DNA of 64,000 bases, taken from an uncultured Paracoccaceae bacterium (GTDB taxonomy: Bacteria > Pseudomonadota > Alphaproteobacteria > Rhodobacterales > Rhodobacteraceae). A model generated the notes under the pieces. That model did no database searches. It was not told the origin of the DNA and saw only the letters and a list, made by a program, of their open reading frames with translations. Both the position numbers and the translations under genes were made by a program. Position 1 is the stretch's first letter. Each line of letters starts with the position of its first letter. The DNA lies in assembly GCA_947500005.1 (NCBI GenBank), contig CANMQJ010000017.1, positions 1 to 64,000 on the forward strand, read 5' to 3'. Positions 51,192 through 58,896 of this stretch are shown piece by piece.

Positions 51192-52066
51192 GCGCTTTCC
51201 CCTTTCATGGTCAGAATGTCGTTCCAGTCGCGCCCATCGGGCGCGGGTAGCAGCGATACGCGCCAGCCTGCCGCGTTCGCTTTTTCCGCCAGCGCGTGCG
51301 CCGCTTCCCGGCCTGCCGTGTCGCCGTCCGGGGCGATGGTCAGCCGCCCCGGTTCCTGCGGCAGGCGCAGCCCGCGTATCCCGCTGGTGCTGAGCGCGGC
51401 CCATACCGTCATGGGGCGGCGCAGAAGCCCGCTGGAAAGGGACAGGGCGGTTTCTATGCCCTCGGCCAAGGCCAGCCCACCTTGCGCCTCTGATAGCCTT
51501 ACAGCGCCGCCTGCGACGGCTCCCAGCATCGCCTTGTCAGGAGCAAGCGCGGCTTTCCCCATGCCATCCGGGCGCAGGTAGGTCCGATGCACCGCGAAGC
51601 CGTCGCCGCCTTCCACCAGGGCGACAAGCGCGGGATGCCGCGAAGCGGTTGCGCCATGCCAGCACTCGGAATGAAAGCGCAGCGTCTCGGGAAGGGGGCA
51701 GTTAATGCCCCGCCCCCTGAGATAGGTTTCGGCAAGGGTGCCGCAGATCGGCGCGGCCTCGCGCCAGAGCGCATGGGCCTGCCCGGCGCGGCGCTGGGCT
51801 TCGGCCTTCTGTTCCGCCGCGCGCTGGGCTTGCTGCGCCGGATCTGGCGCGCGGTAGTCACTCGGCGCGATGCCTGCCGCCGCCAGAATGTCGCGAAAGG
51901 AGCAGTCAAAGCGTTTGCAATGCGCCAGCAGCCCCGAGCGGCCATCCGCAAGGGTCAGGGCGTCTTGCTCCTTGCGGCCTTGCGGCTGACAAACGGGGCA
52001 GGGGGCCACGCCATAGCGGCGATACCACTTGCCGCGAAGATGTTGGGTCAGGGTGCGCGCGTCCAT
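51188..52066 (-). CDS. Toprim-domain DNA primase
   Basis: This 292-residue protein has an N-terminal zinc finger (PCPVCQPQGRKEQDALTL ... AHCKRFDCSFRDIL; CxxC and CxxxxC), a central linker, and a Toprim domain with GGLALAEGIETALSLS (metal glutamate) and LTIAPDGDTAGREAA (DxD). It would make RNA primers for element replication. The ATG at 52066 shares one base with the TGA of the 31-residue gene upstream. Confidence 0.88.
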   Translation of the reverse strand: MDARTLTQHLRGKWYRRYGVAPCPVCQPQGRKEQDALTLADGRSGLLAHCKRFDCSFRDILAAAGIAPSDYRAPDPAQQAQRAAEQKAEAQRRAGQAHALWREAAPICGTLAETYLRGRGINCPLPETLRFHSECWHGATASRHPALVALVEGGDGFAVHRTYLRPDGMGKAALAPDKAMLGAVAGGAVRLSEAQGGLALAEGIETALSLSSGLLRRPMTVWAALSTSGIRGLRLPQEPGRLTIAPDGDTAGREAAHALAEKANAAGWRVSLLPAPDGRDWNDILTMKGESA

Positions 52067-52161
52067 CAGCTTGCCCCCGAGATCAAGGCGGCGATTGCCT
52101 GCGCCTGAGCTTCGGTCAGGGCGAAACGCTGCATCAGCAGCCGGATTTGCAGCCGGTTCAT
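52066..52161 (-). CDS. 31-residue protein between winged-helix and primase genes
   Basis: A very short frame, MNRLQIRLLMQRFALTEAQ... ending AIAALISGAS, could form one amphipathic helix-turn-helix-like unit. It overlaps the upstream winged-helix gene by 4 nt (ATGA) and the primase start by 1 nt, so it is clearly embedded in the translational relay. I recall similar tiny frames at this place in related elements. The function is unknown. Confidence 0.6.
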   Translation of the reverse strand: MNRLQIRLLMQRFALTEAQAQAIAALISGAS

Positions 52162-52556
52162 GCTGCACCCCCTTTTGCTTCGGGGGTGACATTGCACCGC
52201 AACACGTAACGCGCGTGGTGTCCAGCAAACTGCCCGCCATGCGGTTCGTTTACGGTTTCGATTTCCAGGCCCAACTGCCGAAGCGAAAACACATAAGCGC
52301 TCCACCTTGGCGCGGGATTGCGCAACGGGGTGCAACCATTCGGTCCCGCACTTCGCAGCTGATCAAGTGCCCAGCATACGCGACCGGTAACCTTTATCCT
52401 GAAGGTTGGGGCAGCGTTTGGCTCTACGAGGTAAATTGCACTTATCTTGCCTGCGCCAAAGTTGGGCGCATTGTTCCGGGTGCCTTCCGCGTTCGCTTGG
52501 ATAGGCTTGCCCGCCCCGAGCGCGACATGCGCGCCGGGGTTATGTATAGCCGCCAT
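52158..52556 (-). CDS. Winged-helix domain protein
   Basis: This 132-residue protein has a C-terminal half (FRIKVTGRVCWALDQLRSAGPNGCTPLRNPAPRWSAYVFSLRQLGLEIETVNEPHGG... HARYVLRCNV) that reads as the small winged-helix family found in island and prophage genes. It probably regulates or assists replication. The start at 52556 is 4 nt after the AlpA-type stop and is preferred to an upstream ATG that would overlap it. Confidence 0.7.
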   Translation of the reverse strand: MAAIHNPGAHVALGAGKPIQANAEGTRNNAPNFGAGKISAIYLVEPNAAPTFRIKVTGRVCWALDQLRSAGPNGCTPLRNPAPRWSAYVFSLRQLGLEIETVNEPHGGQFAGHHARYVLRCNVTPEAKGGAA

Positions 52557-52560
52557 GCTA

Positions 52561-52731
52561 TCAAGCGGCCCGGCTGTCGAGCCAGTCTGCGATGTCACTT
52601 TCGCGCCAGCCCACGGCGCGCTTGCCCAGCTTGACCGGCTTCGGGAATGTGCCCTCGGCTATCATTGCATACAAGGTGGATCTGGAGAGGCCGGTAATCT
52701 GCTCGACCTTGGGGCGACGAAGAATTGTCAT
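52561..52731 (-). CDS. AlpA-family transcriptional regulator/excisionase-like protein
   Basis: This is a 56-residue MerR-like winged helix: ILRRPKVEQITGLSRSTLYAMIAEGTFPKPVKLGKRAVGWRESDIADWL, the classic AlpA pattern. In P4- and CP4-57-type elements, AlpA proteins control integrase expression and excision. The frame is open upstream of the ATG at 52731 but family similarity starts here. The 263 bp between this gene and the integrase hold no gene and probably carry the early promoters. Confidence 0.9.
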   Translation of the reverse strand: MTILRRPKVEQITGLSRSTLYAMIAEGTFPKPVKLGKRAVGWRESDIADWLDSRAA

Positions 52732-52994
52732 GGTGTCGTATTGCCCATTTTTTAGGCTCGCTCCGAGAATCGTTTGCTTTCGGGCGCGCATGAGGGCAGA
52801 AAAGGGTATCGGGAGACCAACCAAGTTTACCCAATACCCGCCCCGCGATGTTGTTGGCGCAACGTTGCGGGGCACTTTCGGCGTCTGCCGTTACGCCTTG
52901 GCTCTCTTAGTCTGTCCCAAGTTAATAGGTGCCTTCAACGGAATTTTTACCCCTGTGCCCGACTCTTTTACGTTGCCAGATAGTTTTTCGCCGT

Positions 52995-54314
52995 CTAGCT
53001 TCTTTGGTCGCCACTGTAACGGCGAATGGGGATAACTTGGGGATTTTCTTGGTTAATTCCTGTTTTCAAGAACGCAGACCAGCTTTCCATCATTTGCCGC
53101 CGACGTTCCAGCATATCGCTCCGCTGATATGCGCGTTCAACATCGGAACCTATAAAATGCGCTAAGGCAATTTCGGCCATGTCTCTAGGATAGCCTTGCT
53201 CTGCCGCCCACTGCCGGAATGTCGAGCGAATCCCATGTGGCACGGCAGCGCGGTTGCTTTCTGGATCTAGGTAGCCAGCTGCGCCCGTTTTCACCTGCGC
53301 CTCCTGCATCCGGCGCATTACAGCAGAAATGGACATGTCCGACAGCATCCCGCCACGCGGCGCAAAGAATACATACGGACTGTCCTCAACGCGCGGTAAG
53401 CTTTTCAGCAGGTACAAAGCTTCCGCGCTCAGAGGTACCCGGTGAGCGCGTCCGTTTTTCATCCGAGAAGCCGGGATAGTCCAGACTGCTTGCCGTGTCG
53501 CGATTGTCGCCGGTGTCGCAATGCACCCAAAATCAATTTCGTCCCAAGTCATGCCGCGTACTTCACCAGATCGGGCTGCGGTCAGGGACAGAAAGCAAAG
53601 TGCTCGCGCCGCCATGCCATCGCGGTTGGAAAGATCCGTCCACCAGCGCTGCGCGTCAGCTAGGGCCAATGCCGGGTGGTTCTCGTTTTTCGCAATCTTC
53701 GAAGGTTTTGGCAGGATTTCCGAAAGGTTGCCCTTCCAGCGGGCTGGATTATCTCCTTTACGGTGCCCCGCGACGGTCGCCCACGACAGAACATTCTCGA
53801 TACGGCCCCGAAGCCTTTTGGCTGTCTCTGTTTTCGTTTTCCAGATCGGTTCAAGCGCGCGCAGCACGTCCCGCGTCTCGATTTCCGAAACAAGCATGGG
53901 GCCAAGAATCGGCGCAGCGTATGTGTCGAGTGTCGCGCGCCACTGCTTGCGATGCTTTTCGTTCCGGAATTCCGAAAGCTTGGCAGCAAGGTACGTATCA
54001 ACTGCCTTAGCGAAGGTCAGTCCATCTTGCACTTTACGTTTGTCAGCCAATGGATCGCCGCCCAGCATAGCCTTTTCGCGATTGTCGAGCGCCAGCTTGC
54101 GAGCAGTGGCCAATGAAACAGCCGGTGGACTGCCTAGCCCTAGCTCGGTTCGCTTGCCCCGAATGGTGATGCGCTGAACCCATTGCTTCGCGCCGTTCTT
54201 TCTCACCCGCAGGAACAGCCCTTGGCCATCAAAGTACTTCCCAGGCTCGTTTACAGTCTCCACAAGGCGTGCGGAAAGAGCTTTTTGCGGTTTTCTGTTA
54301 TTGTGGCTTGTCAT
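52995..54314 (-). CDS. P4-type tyrosine integrase
   Basis: This 439-residue protein has an N-terminal DUF4102-like arm-binding domain (SARLVETVNEPGKYFDGQGLFLRVRKNGAKQWVQR), a core-binding domain (about 100-200) and a catalytic domain. Arginine lies in LTAARSGEVRGMTWDEID, HxxR in VPHGIRSTFRQWA, and His and tyrosine in IALAHFIGSDVERAYQRSD. It lies with its start 144 bp from attR and would integrate the element at the tRNA-Arg 3' end. Confidence 0.95.
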   Translation of the reverse strand: MTSHNNRKPQKALSARLVETVNEPGKYFDGQGLFLRVRKNGAKQWVQRITIRGKRTELGLGSPPAVSLATARKLALDNREKAMLGGDPLADKRKVQDGLTFAKAVDTYLAAKLSEFRNEKHRKQWRATLDTYAAPILGPMLVSEIETRDVLRALEPIWKTKTETAKRLRGRIENVLSWATVAGHRKGDNPARWKGNLSEILPKPSKIAKNENHPALALADAQRWWTDLSNRDGMAARALCFLSLTAARSGEVRGMTWDEIDFGCIATPATIATRQAVWTIPASRMKNGRAHRVPLSAEALYLLKSLPRVEDSPYVFFAPRGGMLSDMSISAVMRRMQEAQVKTGAAGYLDPESNRAAVPHGIRSTFRQWAAEQGYPRDMAEIALAHFIGSDVERAYQRSDMLERRRQMMESWSAFLKTGINQENPQVIPIRRYSGDQRS

Positions 54315-54457
54315 CGTGTCCCCCTAAATATCCCCCACTACAGCTTGGACTGCCTCGGATTGTGTCGGACCTTGCGCCACAAGTGAAGGGGTGAAAGGCT
54401 ATATTTTATTCGACATGTTGGGAGTTGTTGGGAAGCTACTGGAATACCGCAAGGCGG

Positions 54458-54473
54458 CTCCTCGGTCCGCCAT
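54458..54473 (+). repeat. Attachment site attR
   Basis: CTCCTCGGTCCGCCAT, identical to the 3' end of tRNA-Arg at 44611-44626. Together with the integrase beside it, it defines the right end of the element. Confidence 0.9.
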
Positions 54474-54933
54474 TTTACCCGAGAATCAGTGGGTAACGTG
54501 GCGGTTTCGCAGAATTGAACAACAGTAAGTGCCGAAGTCGTGTTGCTCGGCGTTCATGCTGGCAATGCTCATTCTTGGGATCCGAGCCCTTCTTGAGTGG
54601 CGGGGGACCGAGTCGTGCTTTCGCACAATATTGTTCCGTGGGTTTCCAATGGCTCCGTTCGGCTTGCGCGAGCATTTGCCTTTCATCGGGAGAAATTCCG
54701 AATCAAGGCCGTATTGCCAACGTGCGGCGCCGCGACGTGGCTTCCTCAAGAACTCGGGAAACGGTCCCTTTTGCGCGATGCAGAGGCGGGACTGCCTTGC
54801 ATTGGTCATAGCTCGGAAAGGCCCGTGAAGGCTATGCAGCTCCGCACGAGCGGCGCTCGGAAGGGTGCCAGTCCCGTCTCTGGTAGTCCACTGCTAGGCG
54901 ATCGTCCAAAGACAAGGGCAAGTTGAAATACGC
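54474..54933. other. 460-bp stretch without a recognisable gene
   Basis: Between attR and the TauD-like gene there are several short frames on both strands, none with a family motif, a convincing ribosome binding site or a codon pattern like the neighbours. It may be decayed DNA from an older insertion. Confidence 0.5.
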
Positions 54934-55782
54934 CTATCGCGGGGCGGAGCGCTGGAAGGTCGTCCGGTAGAGGAGGCGACGCGACCCCGCGTAGTCATTC
55001 GTCGCGTAATGCAGCGTCATACGGTTGTCCCAGATCACGACGTCTCCCGGGCGCCACTTGTGACGGAAAGAGAAATCGGGCCGGGTCGCGTGCTTGTAGA
55101 TCTGCTCGAGGAAGGGGCGGCTTTCCTCTTCCGTCATGTCCTCGAAGCGCGTGGTGTAGATCGGGTTCAGAAACAGCGCCCGTGCCCCCGTGTCGGGGTC
55201 GGTCACAACCGCGGGGTGCAGGATCTCGCGATCGGCATCAGGGTCCCCCCGTGACATCTTGATCGACGCATTGGCCTGCGCCTTCGCCGGTGGCGCGAAT
55301 TTCACTCCGTAGGGCTTGCCGACATGGACCGCTCTGCGCCCCTCAAGAAAGGATTTCAGGTAATCCGGCAGCGTTTCAAAGGCCGCGCTCTGGCTCGACC
55401 AGACGGTATCGCCGCCGACGGACGGGATCTCCACCGCGTTCAACACAGATCCTGCGGGAGGGTTTTCGAGAAAGCTGAAATCGCTGTGCCATTCGCCGCC
55501 GAAAACGCCCCCGCTTTTTTCGTGTGCCTCCTTGAGCACGGCGATCACCTCGGGGTCCTCGGCCATCGGCGCGACGTAGGGCAACTGCATCAAGGCGCCG
55601 AAGACCTCTGTCAGCCGCTTCTGCTCCTCGATGCTCAGCCACTGGTCCCTGATCACGAGGACACTATTCCGCGCGAGCGTGGAGCGCAGCGCCAATCCAA
55701 GTTCAGGATCGTCAAGGGAGCGGAGATCCACTCCGGAAATCTTCGCACCGAGAAACCCGGTGAGTCGGTCTGTCTCTAGCAT
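54934..55782 (-). CDS. TauD/TfdA-family 2-oxoglutarate dioxygenase
   Basis: This 282-residue Fe(II)/2OG enzyme has the metal-binding HxD in GEWHSDFSF, the distal His in TLHYATNDYAG and the 2OG arginine in RRLLYRTTF, with VLVIRDQWLSIEEQKRL near the N-terminus. TauD relatives hydroxylate taurine, sulfonates, 2,4-D or other acids; no transporter genes adjoin to point to a substrate. The two small genes 180 bp upstream are on the same strand. Confidence 0.88.
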   Translation of the reverse strand: MLETDRLTGFLGAKISGVDLRSLDDPELGLALRSTLARNSVLVIRDQWLSIEEQKRLTEVFGALMQLPYVAPMAEDPEVIAVLKEAHEKSGGVFGGEWHSDFSFLENPPAGSVLNAVEIPSVGGDTVWSSQSAAFETLPDYLKSFLEGRRAVHVGKPYGVKFAPPAKAQANASIKMSRGDPDADREILHPAVVTDPDTGARALFLNPIYTTRFEDMTEEESRPFLEQIYKHATRPDFSFRHKWRPGDVVIWDNRMTLHYATNDYAGSRRLLYRTTFQRSAPR

Positions 55783-55962
55783 CGCCGAGGGCCTCCGGGC
55801 CGTCGTGTATGATCATGGTGGTGTTCTGCGTCGCAGGTTGCTGGAAGGAAATCAAGGCGAACCGGAGGCAGGGCTGCCTCCTCCGGTTCGCACCATGACG
55901 CACATTTGCCGCCAGTGTTTAAGCTGGCGGTGCGGCCACGGGAGATGGCGCCACAAATCTTT

Positions 55963-56211
55963 TCACGCTGCGGTTTGTCCGTCCAGCCGCGCCCGGAGTT
56001 CCGCCGGCACCAGCCGTGCCGTGCTGATCCGGGGCAGGGGCATTTCGCGGATCGTCCGCTCCTCGCCGTAGAGCGCGAGGTATTCCGTGTAATTGTCGAA
56101 GACGCGGCGCTGTACGTAGTCCACGTAGGTTTCCGCCGCCGCGCCATTGGCGAAAGCGGTTCGCAGCGCCGCGTCGCCGATCATGCCTTCGCGCTGGCAC
56201 TCGCTGTTCAC
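55963..56211 (-). CDS. Unknown 82-residue protein
   Basis: I do not recognise this gene. The sequence MNSECQREGMIGDAALRTAF... is soluble, mildly charged, with a helical middle (YVDYVQRRVFDNYTEYLALYGEE). It overlaps the stop of the secreted-protein gene upstream by 4 nt (ATGA), which supports real translation. A 180-bp spacer separates it from the TauD-like gene. Confidence 0.5.
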   Translation of the reverse strand: MNSECQREGMIGDAALRTAFANGAAAETYVDYVQRRVFDNYTEYLALYGEERTIREMPLPRISTARLVPAELRARLDGQTAA

Positions 56212-56618
56212 TGGATCGAGATGTCAATGTGGAAGCCCGAGGTCTTCCCCGTGTCCGCGTCATTGCCCATTTGGTAGACGCGGATTGCGTATTGACCATC
56301 GGCGGGAAGCTCGACCGTCGTGCTGTTTCCGTTGATCGACCCGTTGTAGATCGCTTCGCCCATGGATCCTGGTGGAAGAATGTTGAAATACACGGTGCCA
56401 TTGCCGTTGCTGTCATCGACGGTCAACTCGACGAACATCTCTTGCCCCGCCTTGGCGCCGAGCATGTAGTCGATATACTCGTCGCCGATGACGGCGCCAT
56501 TGACCATGGTGCCGAAATTGCCGGGTGCGAACTGCACCTCGGACTTTGTCTGGGCCAGGCTCGGCGCTGCCAGATAGCCAAACCCGATCGCCGCAAGGAG
56601 AACTATCTTCGTCTTCAT
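56208..56618 (-). CDS. Secreted beta-sandwich protein (PPC-like domain)
   Basis: This 136-residue protein has a signal peptide (MKTKIVLLAAIGFGYLAAPSLAQ). The mature part, with FVELTVDDSNGNGTVYFNILPPGS and TTVELPADGQYAIRVYQMGNDAD, reads like a bacterial pre-peptidase C-terminal or inhibitor-type beta-sandwich. It would be periplasmic or secreted; the function is unknown. The ATG at 56618 opens directly on the signal peptide. The 366 bp upstream to modE hold no gene. Confidence 0.65.
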   Translation of the reverse strand: MKTKIVLLAAIGFGYLAAPSLAQTKSEVQFAPGNFGTMVNGAVIGDEYIDYMLGAKAGQEMFVELTVDDSNGNGTVYFNILPPGSMGEAIYNGSINGNSTTVELPADGQYAIRVYQMGNDADTGKTSGFHIDISIQ

Positions 56619-56959
56619 GGGATTGTGTCGCCCTTGTATTCGTGGCCCATCAGGTCGCATTGCCCGAGCAACCGGTTACACTGTGCCAAACCGGGCCAGT
56701 CGTCGCCCTGGTTCGTGATGATTGTCCGGCACGAAATCCAGGAGCGGTAGCCTCACCGTCTCGGCGCTTCGCGCAGGATCAGAGTTGAACAGGCTGTCGC
56801 CACCGACAACTGAAATAACTTTGCCAAGCTGAGGCAAGCTCAGCGAAGCGGCGCGAGCCGAGCCGGGGCACCGGTTGTCCACCCTTGCGGCAATCCCACG
56901 TTTGGACACCCGCTTTCTCGACAATGTCAAAGGGGAAGGCGATATGTCTTGCGAGAAAT

Positions 56960-56983
56960 AAAGCGTTTTTGGCATAACGCTTT
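56960..56983. promoter_or_regulatory. Inverted repeat abutting the modE start codon
   Basis: AAAGCGTT (56960-56967) and AACGCTTT (56976-56983) are perfect 8-bp arms with an 8-bp centre, ending one base before the modE ATG (56985). CATAACGCTT here (56973) recurs at 57364, at the modE stop. Autoregulation by ModE is a reasonable guess. Confidence 0.5.
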
Positions 56984-56984
56984 C

Positions 56985-57368
56985 ATGACTCAAGCAGACA
57001 CCTCCCGCGCCAAGGCGCCAACGCTCAGGATTCGCATCCTCTTTGGCGACGACGCGATGCTTGGTCCGGGCAAGGCCGACCTGCTCGAATGTATCCGCAA
57101 CACAGGGTCCATCGCGGCAGCCGGGCGGAGCATGTCCATGAGTTACAAGCGCGCTTGGACATTGGTGGACGAAATGAACGCCGCTTTCCGGGATCCGTTG
57201 GTGGAATCGTCACGTGGCGGGGCGAAAGGCGGCGGGGCCAGGTTGACAGCGGCCGGCGCCGAGGTTCTCGCCAATTACCGCAGGCTCGAAGAGATCCTGT
57301 CCGAGGCGGGGGCGGCACGGATCGGCACCATCCAATCCATGCTCAAGGATATTCCCGAAGAAACATAA
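56985..57368 (+). CDS. modE: ModE-type molybdate regulator, DNA-binding domain only
   Basis: This 127-residue protein has the ModE N-terminal winged helix: LRIRILFGDDAMLGPGKADLLECIRNTGSIAAAGRSMSMSYKRAWTLVDEMN, then GGAKGGGARLTAAGAEVL. The C-terminal molybdate-binding (TOBE) domains of E. coli ModE are missing, as in several alphaproteobacterial short ModE proteins. Molybdate sensing, if any, must therefore use another part or partner. It is next to modABC on the same strand. No Shine-Dalgarno sequence is visible at the ATG. Confidence 0.85.
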   Translation: MTQADTSRAKAPTLRIRILFGDDAMLGPGKADLLECIRNTGSIAAAGRSMSMSYKRAWTLVDEMNAAFRDPLVESSRGGAKGGGARLTAAGAEVLANYRRLEEILSEAGAARIGTIQSMLKDIPEET

Positions 57369-57392
57369 CGCTTGATCGGTCACGCTCTCCTT

Positions 57393-57418
57393 GCGATAGG
57401 TTTTCAGGAATATATCAC
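57393..57418. promoter_or_regulatory. Candidate ModE box before modA
   Basis: An imperfect palindrome has half-sites GCGATAGG (57393-57400) and TATATCAC (57411-57418), located 15 nt before the modA ATG. The TATAT and CG elements recall the Mo-box of E. coli and Rhodobacter, but the match is partial. Confidence 0.4.
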
Positions 57419-57433
57419 TTTGGGAAGGCGTAC

Positions 57434-58198
57434 ATGATCCGGTTCCATCCTCCTCTCGCCGCGGCCGTTCTGGCACTTGGAGCGACGGCCCTCCAGGCCG
57501 AGGAAATCACCGTTTTCGCCGCCGCCAGCATGACCAATGCCTTGGGAGAAGTCGAAAGGAACTTCGAGGCCGCGACTGGACATGACCTCGCGATCTCTTT
57601 TGCCGGGTCCTCGGCACTTGCGCGCCAGATTCAGCAGGGGGCCCCGGCGGATATCTTCATCTCTGCCAATTCCGGATGGATGGATGCTCTTCAAGCCGAA
57701 GGTCTTCTCGAAGACGGCACGCGGTTCGATCTTGTGGGCAACGCCATCGTGCTGGTTGCAAGCGGATCGGATGCCGAACCGGTCGAGATCCGCCCCGGCA
57801 TGGACCTTGCGGGTCTGCTGGGTGAAGGGCGCCTTGCCATGGCAATGGTGGAGTCGGTGCCTGCGGGCATTTACGGAAAGGCCGCGCTGGAAGGCCTTGG
57901 GCTATGGGATGCGGTCGCGGACAAGGTCGCACAGGCCGACAACGTTCGCGCGGCCCTGGCTTTTGTCAGGACAGGCGAGGCGCCCTTTGGCATCGTCTAT
58001 GCAACCGACGCCGTCGCGGCTGACAATGCAACGGTCGTCGGCGTCTTCCCGGCCGAAACGCATCCGCCCATCCTCTACCCCGTGGCGGACTTGGCCAACC
58101 GCGATATTCCCGCGGAAGCCGAGTTCCTCGACTATCTGCGCGGACCCGAGGCCAAGGCGGCATTCGAACGCCAAGGCTTCATGGTGATGGCAGAATAG
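57434..58198 (+). CDS. modA: Molybdate ABC transporter, binding protein
   Basis: This 254-residue periplasmic protein has a signal peptide (MIRFHPPLAAAVLALGATALQA). The mature part has ITVFAAASMTNALGEVERNFEAATG, FAGSSALARQIQQGAPADIFISAN (oxyanion ligands) and FGIVYATDA. It delivers molybdate or tungstate to ModBC. The ATG at 57434 follows GGGAAGG. Confidence 0.95.
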   Translation: MIRFHPPLAAAVLALGATALQAEEITVFAAASMTNALGEVERNFEAATGHDLAISFAGSSALARQIQQGAPADIFISANSGWMDALQAEGLLEDGTRFDLVGNAIVLVASGSDAEPVEIRPGMDLAGLLGEGRLAMAMVESVPAGIYGKAALEGLGLWDAVADKVAQADNVRAALAFVRTGEAPFGIVYATDAVAADNATVVGVFPAETHPPILYPVADLANRDIPAEAEFLDYLRGPEAKAAFERQGFMVMAE

Positions 58199-58200
58199 GC

Positions 58201-58896
58201 ATGGCGGACTGGCTTGGCCCCGAAGAGTGGCGGGCAGTCGCCCTCTCCCTCAAGGTATCCTTCTGGGCTACCATCGTCAGCCTGCCCCTGGGTATCGTCG
58301 TGGCACATGCGCTTGTGCGCTGGTCCTTCCCGGGCAAACAGCTTCTGAACGGAGTGGTGCATCTTCCACTCATCCTTCCGCCTGTGGTCACCGGCTACAT
58401 CCTGCTTTTGACACTCGGCACGCAAGGGCCGGTCGGCGGGATTCTCGCGGAATGGGGCATCGTGCTTGCGTTCCGGTGGACGGGCGCCGCGGTGGCGGCA
58501 GGGGTAATGGCCTTTCCCTTGATGGTACGTGCGATCCGATTGTCGATCGAGGCAATCGACCCGAAGCTGGAACAGGCCAGCGCCACGCTCGGCGCCTCGC
58601 CCATGTGGGTTTTCCTGACCGTGACCCTGCCGATGGCTCTGCCGGGGATCATCGCAGGAGTGATCCTTGCCTTCGCAAAGGCCATGGGCGAATTCGGCGC
58701 GACAATCACCTTCGTGTCGAACATCCCCGGCCAGACGCGCACGATACCTTCGGCGATCTACGCCTTCCTGCAGGTTCCGGGAGGTGAAGGTTCCGCGATG
58801 AAACTGGTCCTCGTCTCCGTGGCCGTCGCCATGAGCGCGTTGCTTCTGTCCGAGTGGATCGGGCGCCGGGTCGCAGCCCGGGTGGGTGGCGGGTGA
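58201..58896 (+). CDS. modB: Molybdate ABC transporter, permease
   Basis: This 231-residue inner membrane protein has about five to six helices. The ATPase-docking loop is QASATLGASPMWVFLTVTLPMALPGIIAG, and AFAKAMGEFGATITFVSNIPGQTRTIPSAIY is characteristic of ModB. It is 2 nt from modA and overlaps modC by 1 nt. Confidence 0.95.
   Translation: MADWLGPEEWRAVALSLKVSFWATIVSLPLGIVVAHALVRWSFPGKQLLNGVVHLPLILPPVVTGYILLLTLGTQGPVGGILAEWGIVLAFRWTGAAVAAGVMAFPLMVRAIRLSIEAIDPKLEQASATLGASPMWVFLTVTLPMALPGIIAGVILAFAKAMGEFGATITFVSNIPGQTRTIPSAIYAFLQVPGGEGSAMKLVLVSVAVAMSALLLSEWIGRRVAARVGGG

Larger units (their letters stand above)
44611..54473. mobile_element. Integrative element in tRNA-Arg, satellite-like, with R-M cargo
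   Basis: An insertion of about 9.86 kb is bounded by the 16-bp direct repeat. It encodes, all on the minus strand from the right end: P4-type integrase, AlpA-like regulator, winged-helix protein, a 31-residue protein, Toprim primase, DUF3987 helicase-like protein, a repeat-bearing 125-residue protein, an MmeI-type R-M enzyme and a HTH-HGGMSTG protein. No capsid, portal, terminase or conjugation genes are seen. The gene order resembles P4-like replication modules, so a mobilisable satellite or self-replicating integrative element is likely. Confidence 0.85.
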
